Shown here: piece by piece, positions 36,187 to 45,506 of the stretch
Layout of the letters: each line of letters opens with the position of its first letter
Numbering within the stretch: the first letter of the stretch is position 1
Origin: Blastopirellula marina DSM 3645
GTDB taxonomy: Bacteria > Planctomycetota > Planctomycetia > Pirellulales > Pirellulaceae
DNA length: 64,000 nucleotides
Direction of reading: 5' to 3'
Assembly (NCBI RefSeq): GCF_000153105.1
Contig: NZ_CH672376.1
Span: 198,028-262,027, forward strand
Position numbers and translations under genes: made by a program
Notes under the pieces: generated by a model
Databases searched by the model: none
Seen by the model: only the letters and a program-made list of their open reading frames with translations
Told to the model about the DNA's origin: nothing

Positions 36187-38406
36187 CTACTTTTCGACCT
36201 CTTCCATTACGGGCTGCACGAGGCCGGGTTGATCCAGGCGAACTCCCTTGGCGGAAGCTTCCATCGTATCGAGCAAGCTCGCTAGAACTTGTTGCGTCTC
36301 GCGATCATAGATTTCGCTCGCGTTGTAGCGGTCGTACTGTCGCAGAATCTGCTCCCGAGTCAGTTGCAACCCTTTGCGCTGGACGGCGTCGGCAAACGCT
36401 TTCGCGCACATTTGACGTTCCACCAGCGGACGAACCACTTCGCTCGCCGTTTCGACCAAAGCCGACTGGGCGACCGGCGTCGCCAGATTGCTCAGCAGCG
36501 CCGCGGCTGCTTCCATCGAAGCGGGGTCGCGAATCAAATCGGCAATTTCCGCTTCGTACAAAAGCAAGTCGTAGAACTTGTACTTCGGTTCCGCAGCCAA
36601 CGCGGCGAGCGAATCGAGCGCCCGATCGCCGCGGGCTTCGCGTTCGTTTGCGTCGACCAGCAGTCGTCCTTGCTGCGCGTACATCTGTTGAATCTGGCCG
36701 GTTAGTCCTTCGGCGTCGTGCGCCCGAATCAGCGCGAGCGCGTAGGGGTCGTCCGTCAGGCGAACTTGCCAACGGCTGTAATCTTCGATCCATGGAATGA
36801 CGCCGACCGGCGTGTTGGCCGTCCGTTTATCGTGATGCAGGATTTGCACCATCTCGAAGGCGCCGGGGCGATCGACGGCGTCGCTGATAAAGATCAACTC
36901 CACATCCGGAGTCGAGTAGGCGGCGTCAAATAATTCGCGGCGACCGCGCCGCGTGAGAACGGTATAGCCCAACTCGGTCAAGCGGCCCGCCAATTCTTGG
37001 GCGCGTGTCGAATCGGGGTCGGCGATCACGGCGATTCGTTCGCCGGACGTTTTGGCGAAGGACAACAGCGCTTCGATCAGGGCGCTGGAACCGGGGTAGG
37101 GGGATGTTGGATTCAGGGCCAGCACGGCGTCCGCGGCGGCGGCTTTCACGCGATAGGCGCCATGCGACAGCGCGGCCGCCAACGCGCTTGGCTGGCCGTT
37201 ACGCGGAGCGAGCGCCGCCAGATCCCCTTGTTCTCCTAACCAACGGCATGCGGCGATCGCGGCCATCGTCATGCGCGGATGCGTCAGCGCATAGTCGAGC
37301 GCCTCGGCGACACTGGCCGCTCCGAGCTGTTGCGCTGCGGCGTCGGCCGGCGTTCCCTTGATTTCGGCATTGGGGCCGTCCAGGGCGATCACGCTTTGCA
37401 GCGCCGTCACCATTCGTAGGCGAGCGTTCTGGGGGTTTTGCGGATCGATCGCCGCCAGGTCACGAGCCAAGTGAGCCGTCCAGACGGTCGAAGCGTCGGC
37501 CATGCTCAAGGTTTTTTTGGTCAGATGCGGCGCGGCGTCGCTCCAAGTCCAAACGTCAAGCTCGGCAAAGGGGCCGCCGGCAAAGACCGGTTCTCCGGCG
37601 AGATACCGTTCGATTCGCTTGGTCAAAAACTTCTCAACATCGCTGGTCGACGCCGGCTCGCCGACAATATCAACCACCGCTTTGGATGCGGCTCGGCGAA
37701 CTTCCGGCGCTTCGTCAGCGGCGACCGCAGGGCCGACAAGCACGTCGAGCGAGCGCGTCGAACGGAGCGCGCCTAGCGCTGACAGAGCGGCGGCTTTGAT
37801 GGACGGATCCGTGCTGTCCAACGCGCCCCACAACGGCGCTTCGGCGTCTTGACCCAGCTGCAAGATGATTTTGAGAGCGGCGTCGCGCGTCGCTGGATTG
37901 TCGCTGCCCGCGTACGCCAACAACAGCGGCTCGATCGCGGCGGCTCCGGCGCCGCGCAGGGCAATGCTGGCGCGACGAACGGCCACGTCATCGCTCGACG
38001 CGAGCGCGTCGACTTGCGCTTGCAGGAAGGCCGGGTTGCGCGTCAGTTTTTCGACCGCGGCGAAGACCAGCTTCGCGACTTCCGTGCCGGCAGGTTGCAG
38101 CTCGGGCAACGTTTGCAAACGGATCAGCGGCCCGCTGCCGAGCTTGGCTTGCATCTTCACCAGGTCGTCGTCGCTTGGCTTGTCGCTCAGCAATTTGTTC
38201 AGATATTCGATCGCCAGATCGACGCGGCCTAGATCGACCATCAGACCGGCGGTCTCGGCCAGTTCGAGCGGAGTTGTCGGATTCGCTTCGCGGATCGCCG
38301 CGACGGCCGGAGAGTCGACCGGAGCAGCAGCTTCACCGGGCGCTTGAGCAGCGACGGTACCGGCGGCGGCCAGCAAGATCCAACAAGTAGTAAACAGTGA
38401 TCGCAT
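36187..38406 (-). CDS. exported HEAT-repeat protein with an embedded pseudo-receiver domain
   Basis: A 739-residue protein with an N-terminal signal peptide (cut near VAA-Q). HEAT-like helical pairs run from about 45 to 450 (ALRGAGAAAIEPLLLAYAG, STDPSIKAAALSALG). Residues about 455-540 look like a CheY-type receiver (GERIAVIADPDSTRAQELAG, then VELIFISDAVDRPGAFEMV). D463, D465 and D509 could stand for the acidic pocket, but the conserved Lys is not clear. A helical C-terminal region follows. ATG 38406 was chosen over GTG 38415. The stop is 3 bases before the sigma-54 activator start. Confidence 0.78.
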   Translation of the reverse strand: MRSLFTTCWILLAAAGTVAAQAPGEAAAPVDSPAVAAIREANPTTPLELAETAGLMVDLGRVDLAIEYLNKLLSDKPSDDDLVKMQAKLGSGPLIRLQTLPELQPAGTEVAKLVFAAVEKLTRNPAFLQAQVDALASSDDVAVRRASIALRGAGAAAIEPLLLAYAGSDNPATRDAALKIILQLGQDAEAPLWGALDSTDPSIKAAALSALGALRSTRSLDVLVGPAVAADEAPEVRRAASKAVVDIVGEPASTSDVEKFLTKRIERYLAGEPVFAGGPFAELDVWTWSDAAPHLTKKTLSMADASTVWTAHLARDLAAIDPQNPQNARLRMVTALQSVIALDGPNAEIKGTPADAAAQQLGAASVAEALDYALTHPRMTMAAIAACRWLGEQGDLAALAPRNGQPSALAAALSHGAYRVKAAAADAVLALNPTSPYPGSSALIEALLSFAKTSGERIAVIADPDSTRAQELAGRLTELGYTVLTRRGRRELFDAAYSTPDVELIFISDAVDRPGAFEMVQILHHDKRTANTPVGVIPWIEDYSRWQVRLTDDPYALALIRAHDAEGLTGQIQQMYAQQGRLLVDANEREARGDRALDSLAALAAEPKYKFYDLLLYEAEIADLIRDPASMEAAAALLSNLATPVAQSALVETASEVVRPLVERQMCAKAFADAVQRKGLQLTREQILRQYDRYNASEIYDRETQQVLASLLDTMEASAKGVRLDQPGLVQPVMEEVEK

Positions 38407-38486
38407 TATGAACACGCGGCGGGGCTAAAGGAATAACCGCTTTCCAGCATTTGGAGTTACCTACGTCGCGCTTCCGTGCAGGGAGA

Positions 38487-39875
38487 CTAGTCCAAGTTTA
38501 ATTGCTCTTTCCAATAACTGACCTGTTTCTTTACTTCGCCAGGAGCGGTTGATCCATAACTTTGAAAAGCGGCGATCGCCTTATCGACGCCCAGCACCTC
38601 GTAAACGCTCTCGTCTAGTGATGGATTTAACGCTTGAAACGTTTCTAGCGGCAGGTCGGCTAGCCGACAGTTTTGTTCCATCGCCTGTTTGACCAGCGCG
38701 CCGATCTGGTGGTGAGCGGTGCGCTGCGGCGTTCCCAGTTTGATCAGATGCTCCATCAGCGTTGTCGCGTCGAGGAAGCCGCGATCGAGACGCGAGCGGA
38801 TCGAGTCGACCTTCAACTCGGCGCCGGCGACAATCGGCGCCGCAAGTTCTAAGCAGGCCGAGACCGTATCGAACGAGTCGAAGAGCGGCTCTTTGTCTTC
38901 TTGCAGATCGCGGTTGTAGGCCAGCGGCAAGCCCTTTACCAACACCAAAAGCGACTGCAGATTGCCGATCACCCGGGCCGTCTTACCGCGAACCAATTCG
39001 CAGACGTCAGGATTGATCTTCTGCGGCATGATGGAAGAGCCGGTGCAAAATTGCTGCGGCAGCTTGATAAAGTTGAACTCGACCGTCGACCACAAGACCC
39101 ATTCGTCCGCCCATGTGCTCAGATGCTCGGCGATTAGCGTCAAGCAAAACGCAAACTCCAGCAAATAGTCCCGATCGCTCGAAACGTCCAGACTATTGCG
39201 AGCGACATCGGCAAAGCCCAGTTTCAGGGCGACGTTGTGCCGATCGATCGGCAGGGTAGTGCCCGCCAAAGCGGCGGTTCCCAAGCTACATACATTGACG
39301 CGGCGGCGGCAATCGGCCAGGCGAGCCCGGTCTCGCTCCAACTTCTCGACATAGGCCAACCAGTAATGGGGCGCGAGCACCGGCTGGGCGCGCTGCAGAT
39401 GCGTGTAAGCCGGCAGCACCGTCTCGGCGTCGGCGTCGCAGCGGCCGACAAAGGCGCACTGCAAGTTTTTCAGGCGAGCGTCGATCGCGTCAATCGCATC
39501 ACGCACCCAAAGTCGCGTATCGGTCGCGATCTGATCATTTCGGCTTCGCCCGGTGTGCAATTTGCGCCCAACATCACCCAGTCGGTCGACCAACTGCTTC
39601 TCGATATTCATATGGACGTCTTCGAGCGCCTGTTGGAACTCGAACTCGCCGGCGTCGATTTCGGCTTTAATCGCCAGCAAAGTCGTCTCGATTTGACTCG
39701 CTTCGTCCGGCGTTAGGACGCCGACATCCGCTAGCATCTGGGCATGCGCGATGGAGCCCGAAATGTCCACCGCATAGAGACGGCGGTCGAAGCTGACGCT
39801 TTCGGTGAAACGCTCGACGCGTAGGTCCGATTCGGTTTGAAAGACCCCGCTCTGTGAAGGACTGACGCGTGCCAA
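38487..39875 (-). CDS. argH: argininosuccinate lyase
   Basis: A 462-residue fumarase-superfamily enzyme that splits argininosuccinate into arginine and fumarate; cytoplasmic. Signatures are [17 protein letters not shown], the catalytic-loop motif [19 protein letters not shown] and the N-terminal [16 protein letters not shown]. The start is TTG 39875: it has GAGG about 5 bases upstream, no in-frame ATG lies nearby, and the N-terminus is otherwise a good fit. No other arginine gene is close. A start further upstream is unlikely. Confidence 0.93.
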   Translation of the reverse strand: MARVSPSQSGVFQTESDLRVERFTESVSFDRRLYAVDISGSIAHAQMLADVGVLTPDEASQIETTLLAIKAEIDAGEFEFQQALEDVHMNIEKQLVDRLGDVGRKLHTGRSRNDQIATDTRLWVRDAIDAIDARLKNLQCAFVGRCDADAETVLPAYTHLQRAQPVLAPHYWLAYVEKLERDRARLADCRRRVNVCSLGTAALAGTTLPIDRHNVALKLGFADVARNSLDVSSDRDYLLEFAFCLTLIAEHLSTWADEWVLWSTVEFNFIKLPQQFCTGSSIMPQKINPDVCELVRGKTARVIGNLQSLLVLVKGLPLAYNRDLQEDKEPLFDSFDTVSACLELAAPIVAGAELKVDSIRSRLDRGFLDATTLMEHLIKLGTPQRTAHHQIGALVKQAMEQNCRLADLPLETFQALNPSLDESVYEVLGVDKAIAAFQSYGSTAPGEVKKQVSYWKEQLNLD

Positions 39876-40558
39876 ATGTGCCTCGGAATTGCGCAGCAGA
39901 GAATAGCTAGAAAAATCGACAACATTCGAATATTAAACGGCTTAGGAGAAGGTGTCAACGAGTCGGGCGCCCGGGTTGCATATCTTTTGGGCAGACGCGG
40001 CCCCCATCATCGGTATTGCGAGATTTGTCGGTTTAAGCGGCGCCATTTCTCGGCGGAACGCCCCTTCTTTCTGGGCCCTAATCGGGGATTGCTGCGTACT
40101 TAGTCTCCATTCACGCTTAATCCGCAGGCAGCCGCTGGTTCGTGTGCTTCTTCCTAGGGGCTGCGTCGAGCGAGTAAAAAAGAGCCGGCTAAATCGTAAG
40201 GAAAGAGGGGGAGTCACGGGAGAGCGACAACGTTTCTCTGGCCTCAGAGCCATGCGAACGGCGACTTCCTTTGTCCTCCGCCCTCTCTTCAAAGCTGACA
40301 AGGCGAGCGTTTCGCGCCGCTCGAGCCCCGCGGCTACACGCGAGCACCGGCGGCATAACGTCTGCTAATGCTGAGCCTATTTGATCTCGCCAACGCAGGT
40401 CCCCCAAATGGCCACGTCAAATATCTCCGGAAAGGGGTTCAATGGTCTTTAGGGTGATTCTATTTTCCTAAAAATGGTTTACAGGCAAATTGGAGACTGT
40501 TATTTTTGTTCTCAGGAAAACCTTGTTTATTCAATAAAAAAACATTTCAAGGTGCATT
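39876..40558. other. 683-base intergenic region
   Basis: Open frames here are short, basic and overlap on both strands; none looks real. The last 110 bases are strongly AT-rich with runs of A and T (around 40460-40550), the probable promoter and leader of pseudopilin cassette 3. AAGGTG lies about 6 bases before its ATG. No hairpin with a T-tract follows argininosuccinate lyase on this side, as expected for its 5' end. Confidence 0.5.
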
Positions 40559-41644
40559 ATGAGATCGAAACCCATTCGCGGCTTTACTCTGGTCGAACTT
40601 CTGGTCGTAATCGCGATTATCGGCGTCTTGATCGGCCTGTTGCTGCCGGCGGTTCAGCAAGCTCGGCAAGCGGCTCGGAGGATGCAATCGACCAACAATC
40701 TAAAGCAGATCGGTCTGGCGACGCACAACTTTCACGACACGTTTGGTAAGTTGCCGGACAATGGAACTTGGGCGTTCTCCTGCTGGGTATGGGGGCCGCC
40801 TTATGGCGGTGCTAGTCCTCGGCCAGAAATTTCCGACGGTTGTTCATGGGCCTACAAAATCCTGCCGTTCTTAGAGCAGACTGCTCTTTACGAAAATTGG
40901 ACCAATGAAGTAGCGATAACCGCCTACATGGATCCCGGCCGTGGTGGGACCGGAATTGCCGAGCACGTCTACGTTTCCGACGCTGGGGATGAGTGGGCGG
41001 AAAACATTGCGAAAATGGGCCCCGTGTCGGACTATGCCGCCAACGCGATGGTCATCGGCAGCGGGATGAACGCCGTGGACGACGGCAGCGGCAACTTGAC
41101 AGTGAGTCCCAATTGGAATGCAGGGCCATCCTCGTCCTGGAAGACCTATCGGAGAAAGCTGACCGATATCAAGGATGGTACATCCAATACGATCCTAGTT
41201 GGCACGAAGGCGCTCGCGACCGAGACCTACGATTCGCGAGGAGGCGGCGAGTTCACAATGAGCAATGGTACGCTCCGCGCCAAAAATGATTTCTCAATCG
41301 CTAGCGCCGGACCAAGCGACTATGGCAATATGCGAGCTCTCGATCCGGCTGTCTTGTGGTGGGCGGGACAAACCTCCTCAAGCGGTTCGACGCAGTACGT
41401 CTATTATTTCCCGGGTCAAAATTACTTCCTCAATAGCGGCGCTAACGGTTGGTTCCATTTCACGATGGAAGTCGTCGCAGATAAGCCGGGGCTCGATACG
41501 ACCAATCGGTGGGGAAGTCCCTATCCGGCGACGCCGTTTTGTATGGCGGATGGCAGCGTCAGTAGCATTTCAAACGGTACGAATTACTTGTTGCTCTGCC
41601 CATTGCTGACTCCCAACGGTGGAGAAATCAATCCGTCGCTCTAG
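40559..41644 (+). CDS. DUF1559 type IV pilin-like protein (cassette 3)
   Basis: A 361-residue pseudopilin. The prepilin site is RG|FTLVE at G8, one of the shortest leaders of the three. The helix and signature follow ([17 protein letters not shown], with Gln-Ser-Thr in place of the usual Ser-Cys-Ser, so the conserved Cys is missing). The C-terminal motif is [15 protein letters not shown], without the usual HPGG. It is the most diverged of the three copies. Confidence 0.92.
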   Translation: MRSKPIRGFTLVELLVVIAIIGVLIGLLLPAVQQARQAARRMQSTNNLKQIGLATHNFHDTFGKLPDNGTWAFSCWVWGPPYGGASPRPEISDGCSWAYKILPFLEQTALYENWTNEVAITAYMDPGRGGTGIAEHVYVSDAGDEWAENIAKMGPVSDYAANAMVIGSGMNAVDDGSGNLTVSPNWNAGPSSSWKTYRRKLTDIKDGTSNTILVGTKALATETYDSRGGGEFTMSNGTLRAKNDFSIASAGPSDYGNMRALDPAVLWWAGQTSSSGSTQYVYYFPGQNYFLNSGANGWFHFTMEVVADKPGLDTTNRWGSPYPATPFCMADGSVSSISNGTNYLLLCPLLTPNGGEINPSL

Positions 41645-41687
41645 GACGTTCGGCCTGCCTTATTCACGCCTATTCATCGAGAATACG

Positions 41688-42083
41688 ATGCGAAGCGCCA
41701 GTATGCTATTGACTGCAGTCGTGCTTAGCTGCGGTTGTCAATCGTCTTACCATTTTGAAGGTCCGACCGTCGAAAACTTTGATGGTCAGCTTCTCGCTGC
41801 AGGAAAACCGGTCTCGTTTGAACCGGGACAACAAGTAACGTTGCAATTGAAGTTCCACGGCAACGGCGAGTCCTTTGGCGTGCCGATCCAACCCGATGGA
41901 AAGTTTGACATCGGCTGGATGCCGATCGGAAAATACTCAGGAGTGTTGGAGTACGCGCCTATCGGCAAAGACGGCAACAAAAGAGGAGGGCAACCGATAA
42001 GGCATTCGCTTCCTCAGACCTTTGAGATTGTGGAAGGACAGACTGAGTACGCCGTTGATCTCGGCAAGAATTGGAAGCCGTGA
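41688..42083 (+). CDS. small lipoprotein (cassette 3)
   Basis: A 131-residue lipoprotein starting at ATG 41688; upstream codons overlap the pseudopilin and are left out. The lipid Cys is C15 or C17 in LSCGCQSS. The mature part is a beta-rich domain (VENFDGQLLAAGKPVSF, then VPIQPDGKFDIGWMPIG) and resembles the cassette 1 and 2 lipoproteins in layout more than in sequence. It is followed by a strong terminator. Confidence 0.8.
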   Translation: MRSASMLLTAVVLSCGCQSSYHFEGPTVENFDGQLLAAGKPVSFEPGQQVTLQLKFHGNGESFGVPIQPDGKFDIGWMPIGKYSGVLEYAPIGKDGNKRGGQPIRHSLPQTFEIVEGQTEYAVDLGKNWKP

Positions 42084-42109
42084 CGATTCGCGCTTTCACC
42101 TAAGAAACG

Positions 42110-42149
42110 AAAAGCCGGCGCGCATTCTCCCATCGCCGCCGGCTTTTTC
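42110..42149 (+). terminator. rho-independent terminator, cassette 3
   Basis: AAAAGCCGGCG and CGCCGGCTTTT form an 11-base-pair stem around a 16-base loop and end in a T-run, 26 bases after the lipoprotein stop. It may work on both strands, since the next gene is convergent. Confidence 0.82.
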
Positions 42150-42184
42150 ATTGCTTCTTCTCGATTCATCCTCAGCTACTACCG

Positions 42185-42643
42185 CTAGAGCTTTCGTCGC
42201 TGCGATGACGGAGCCAACCGTTTGGCTTGCCGTTTCTTCTCCATCCCCGCCAAGCGGCGTTCATTCGCTGCGGACCGGATTGCCCGGCGCCGGCGACGGC
42301 AGGCGCGGCAGCGCACGGCACGACTGTAGATCGATCCTTTCATCACTTCGTACCACCACTTCTGTTGGCTCGCCGTCCAGATCTCTTCGGCGCCGCATTC
42401 AATGCAACAAATGGGATGATCTTGGTAGCCCTCGGCGATGAACGCGGGCGGAGCGCCATATGTGCTGAAAGGCCGGAGTTGCGCGGGATCGCAACGAACG
42501 CGCGAGGGATCGAACCGCGCGATCGCCGTGCTGGCGAATGAAGGAGTCGCGTCATCCTGCAAGAGCGCCGCATAACGGGCCCGCCGCGCTTTGCGAGCAC
42601 GCTTGGCCTTTAACTGTTCTCGTTTTTGCTTGTTGCTCTTCAT
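42185..42643 (-). CDS. zinc-ribbon protein (zf-trcl type)
   Basis: A 152-residue very basic protein starting at ATG 42643 (MKSNKQKREQLKAKR). A Lys/Arg-rich N-terminus is followed by a zinc ribbon with C80-x-x-C83 (CIECG) and C112-x-x-C115 (CRAC) around WTASQQKWWYEVMKGSIY, matching the PF13451 probable zinc-ribbon domain. The high charge suggests nucleic-acid or ribosome binding. Confidence 0.83.
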   Translation of the reverse strand: MKSNKQKREQLKAKRARKARRARYAALLQDDATPSFASTAIARFDPSRVRCDPAQLRPFSTYGAPPAFIAEGYQDHPICCIECGAEEIWTASQQKWWYEVMKGSIYSRAVRCRACRRRRRAIRSAANERRLAGMEKKRQAKRLAPSSQRRKL

Positions 42644-42980
42644 CGCCAATACGCTCAATTCTCCATCGTCAGTCCAACTCTCGCCGTCATTTCGACTGGG
42701 GGTTGGGGGACAGCGCTAGGCGGGAGAATGTTCGCGGCTTGCGCTTGGTCACAGCTACGGGAAGCCGCGGTCGTTGGATCGCATCCACAGTTGCGATCCC
42801 TTCGCCGGGCCCGTTCCGCTTGATATTCGCCGCTTCGCCGCCTCGTCCCGGCGGTGGTGAATTCAAGCGAAAAACGCCCCCTTTTCGCCAGCCGCTCGAC
42901 CGGAGTGCGGCCCCTCCGCAAAATTCGACCCCCTGGAGAAAAGGATGATATTGTTCAGTTAGAAAGCGGAGGTGAGAACG

Positions 42981-43367
42981 ATGGTGTCGCAAGTCGATTT
43001 TACGATTGAGGATGATATTTTGGTCGCGAAAGTGTCAGGCGTTTGGCGGAAGCCGGCCGATTCGCTCGCGACGCTGCAGCAAATCTTGGAAAAGGCCGAA
43101 GCCGAGGATCTGCATCAAGTGCTCTATCTCAGCGAAGTGACTGGGAGCGCTCCTTCGACGCTGGAAGCTCATTTCCTTGGGGAGCGAGCCGCGGCGATTT
43201 TGGGACCATTGGTTTTGGGCTACGTTCCGGTGGCGGAGCGTGAAGCCAAGCTGGAAGAGTCCGTTCGGTTCATCACGCAAGTGGCCCAAAACCGAGGGTT
43301 GCTCAGCCGGCAGTTCGCCGACCAGACCGCGGCTCGCGGTTGGTTGTCGCGACAACGTGCAGGGTAA
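42981..43367 (+). CDS. STAS/SpoIIAA-like protein (paralogue 1)
   Basis: A 128-residue soluble protein starting at ATG 42981 with GGAGGTG about 6 bases upstream. The alternating strand/helix pattern (FTIEDDILVAKVSGVW, LHQVLYLSEVTGSAPS) fits the SpoIIAA-like STAS fold. A conserved VAQNRGL lies near the C-terminus. The gene is followed by a related one (next entry). Role unknown; STAS proteins often bind sigma-factor antagonists or transporters. Confidence 0.7.
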   Translation: MVSQVDFTIEDDILVAKVSGVWRKPADSLATLQQILEKAEAEDLHQVLYLSEVTGSAPSTLEAHFLGERAAAILGPLVLGYVPVAEREAKLEESVRFITQVAQNRGLLSRQFADQTAARGWLSRQRAG

Positions 43368-43457
43368 CGGAGCGTTGGCGGATTGTAGTTGCGGCTCTGC
43401 TCTCTTTCGCAGGTCGTAGTTCCGATGAAAAACTTGCTCATTGTTTCAGGCAGGAAG

Positions 43458-43865
43458 ATGGATATTCATTTTAACTTTGAGCTGGAAGATCAGCTTTTGG
43501 TGGCGATGACCACCGGCCCCTGGCGATCGCACCAAGAGAGCATCGCGATGTGCAATGCGATCAGCGAAGTGGCGCGGCGTCATCAACGAGAACGGGTCTT
43601 ATGGTTGGACAATACCGCAGGGCGTCCCCTCTCGGTATTGGAGTCGCATGTCTCCGGCGAAGCGGCGGCCGAGACGTTTCGCGGAGTCGCGATCGCTTAC
43701 GTTCCCTGCTACCCGATGAACCCGCAATTGCGGCAGCGGCTTGATTTTGTGGAAGCAGTCGCCAAGAACCGGGGGCTGCGGGGCCAGGTGTGTCTGGAGG
43801 AAGACGCCGCGCGTGATTGGCTCGTCTCGCTCCCTAGCAACTACTTCGCACTGTGCGATTGGTAG
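43458..43865 (+). CDS. STAS/SpoIIAA-like protein (paralogue 2)
   Basis: A 135-residue protein starting at ATG 43458; an ATG at 43425 adds 11 residues. It lines up with paralogue 1 along its whole length: MDIHFNFELEDQLLVAMTTG, ERVLWLDNTAGRPLSVLES, and VEAVAKNRGLRG. The alignment supports the chosen start. The pair is a tandem duplication separated by 90 bases. Confidence 0.7.
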   Translation: MDIHFNFELEDQLLVAMTTGPWRSHQESIAMCNAISEVARRHQRERVLWLDNTAGRPLSVLESHVSGEAAAETFRGVAIAYVPCYPMNPQLRQRLDFVEAVAKNRGLRGQVCLEEDAARDWLVSLPSNYFALCDW

Positions 43866-43880
43866 CCAAGTTCGCCCCGA

Positions 43881-44195
43881 TCAGGCGCTTTCGGTTTCGT
43901 CCGCAAGCCGCAGTTTAGCGAGCGCGATCTGTTCGGCCGTCGGGGTTTTTTCGGACGGGAGATGCCCCAGCAGCTCGAACTCTTCCGGGCCGATGATCGT
44001 CGTATGGGCGCCCAACAGCACGCGGCGGTACTCGGGCGGCATCGTCATGATCTTTTCACGCACGGCCGGGGGAAGATCGGCCAGCAGTTCGGCGACGTTC
44101 TCTTCGTTGACCAGCAGCAACAGGCGATGGGCCGCTTCGGCAGCCGGAATCGAGCCGCATTCAAAGAGGTCAATGATCTTCACTTTGGGCTGCAT
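43881..44195 (-). CDS. small hypothetical protein
   Basis: A 104-residue soluble protein, helical and Leu/Glu-rich (EENVAELLADLPPAVREKIM). No family is recognised. It is convergent with STAS paralogue 2; the stops are 15 bases apart. Confidence 0.6.
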   Translation of the reverse strand: MQPKVKIIDLFECGSIPAAEAAHRLLLLVNEENVAELLADLPPAVREKIMTMPPEYRRVLLGAHTTIIGPEEFELLGHLPSEKTPTAEQIALAKLRLADETESA

Positions 44196-44792
44196 GCAGG
44201 TCGCTTTTCGTAGGACGGCGTGGGAACGATACGGGCCAATTGTAGTTGGCGACGCGTTTTAACGCGATTCCCAGGAGACGCCTGGCGGGGACCCGGGTAA
44301 TTTCGTCGGTTGGCGATCTGGCGGAAGACATCGCAAAGCGAACGGCCATTGCCGGGGTAGATGAACTTTCGGTCTGACAGGCGGACCATCGCAGGCGATG
44401 CCGAAACGAGTAAGGAATCAACAAAAGGTTGCAATCGACCGCCGCAGGGGGAGGATTGACCTGCGGGCAAGAGACGATTACGTCAAATTTGGGTAATGAA
44501 CGGGCAAATGCGGGCGAATTCTATTGACGAGGGTCATTTCGCGCCGATAGGATCAGACTGCAAGAATGACTTGCCGGCTGACGAAAGTCCCGAAGACGCG
44601 AGCGACGATCAGGTTTCCGGTCCGAATTTTCGAACGGCGCACGACCGAATCTTCTTCTCCCCTTCTGACTGAGAGCCGGCTTAGCGGCTGCTCGCGAACC
44701 GCTCGCCTGTGGTTGCCCTGCTTTTGTCGTGTTTCTTCGATCCATCCGAGATCGATCTTTTCTAGTCAGATGTTTTGAGTAGGTCTGCGCCT
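44196..44792. other. intergenic region before the RNA-binding protein
   Basis: About 600 bases without a supported gene. Short frames here are basic and overlap on both strands. The 3' part is probably the promoter and long 5' leader of the RNA-binding protein, a gene type often under post-transcriptional self-control, but no specific element is seen. Confidence 0.4.
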
Positions 44793-45242
44793 GTGGGTAA
44801 GAAGTTGTATGTAGGGAATCTCCCCTACGGTTATGGTTCCAGTGAGCTGGAGAACCTGTTTGGTCAATATGGTCAGGTCGCTTCGGCGAGCGTGATCAAT
44901 GATCGCGAAACTGGCCGTTCGCGCGGTTTTGGTTTTGTGGAAATGGCGTCTGATGGCGACGCTCTCGCTGCGACGGAAGCCCTCAACGGTTTCGACGTCG
45001 ACGGCCGTAAGCTCGTTGTGAACGAAGCTCGCGAACGCGAACGTTCCGGCGGCGGCGGTGGTGGCGGCGGCTATGGTGGCGGCGGCGGCGGTGGTCGTAG
45101 CGGCGGTGGCGGCTATGGCGGCGGCGGCGGTGGTCGCAGCGGCGGTGGCGGCTACGGCGGCGGCGGTGGTGGCGGCGGCGGCGGTGGCCGTGGCGGCGAC
45201 CGCGGCGGACGCGGCGGCGACCGTGGTGGCGATCGCTGGTAA
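44793..45242 (+). CDS. glycine-rich RNA-binding protein (RRM)
   Basis: A 149-residue protein with one RRM and a Gly-rich tail. The start is probably GTG 44793 (GKKLYVGNL), with AGG upstream; TTG 44775 is an alternative. RNP2 is LYVGNL (5-10) and RNP1 is RGFGFVEM (44-51). From about residue 87 the tail is Gly with Tyr, Arg and Ser spacers (GGGYGGGG units, then RGGDRGG), coded by a GGC/GGT tract. Related cyanobacterial and planctomycete proteins are RNA chaperones induced by cold; this role is inference. Confidence 0.88.
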   Translation: MGKKLYVGNLPYGYGSSELENLFGQYGQVASASVINDRETGRSRGFGFVEMASDGDALAATEALNGFDVDGRKLVVNEARERERSGGGGGGGGYGGGGGGGRSGGGGYGGGGGGRSGGGGYGGGGGGGGGGGRGGDRGGRGGDRGGDRW

Positions 45243-45254
45243 GCGACGCTTCCC

Positions 45255-45345
45255 GTTCGGCAATCGCTTGCCGAACAGTTTCGCGGCATCGCAACTGAAT
45301 CAACCTCGAACAGCGGCTGTCACCACGCAGCCGCTGTTTGTTTCT
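45255..45345 (+). terminator. two hairpins ending transcription of the RNA-binding protein gene
   Basis: The first, 45255-45276, is a perfect 9-base-pair stem with a 4-base loop (GTTCGGCAA/TTGCCGAAC) and no T-tract. The second, 45309-45345, pairs AACAGCGGCTG with CAGCCGCTGTT and runs into TTGTTTCTT; it is the likely terminator. Confidence 0.75.
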
Positions 45346-45506
45346 TGATCGCCAAATCTGCGCCGGGTCGAGAAACCGCATCCGGAAGATCTTCGCGTGC
45401 GATTCGGCCCTCTCTATTAGCGGGTTCGAGTTGCGATGATCTCCAGCAATCGCCTGCGATTGCGGGCCTGGTTACGACCAGCGCCGTCTCTGGGGGCCGG
45501 CATCTT

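Noticed and set aside
39942-40301. 119-residue minus-strand frame
   Set aside because: Basic, overlapped by an equally long plus-strand frame, no motif and no ribosome binding site.
45047-45235. Repetitive GGC/GGT tract, considered as a CRISPR or satellite
   Set aside because: It is in frame with the RRM gene and codes the glycine-rich tail.
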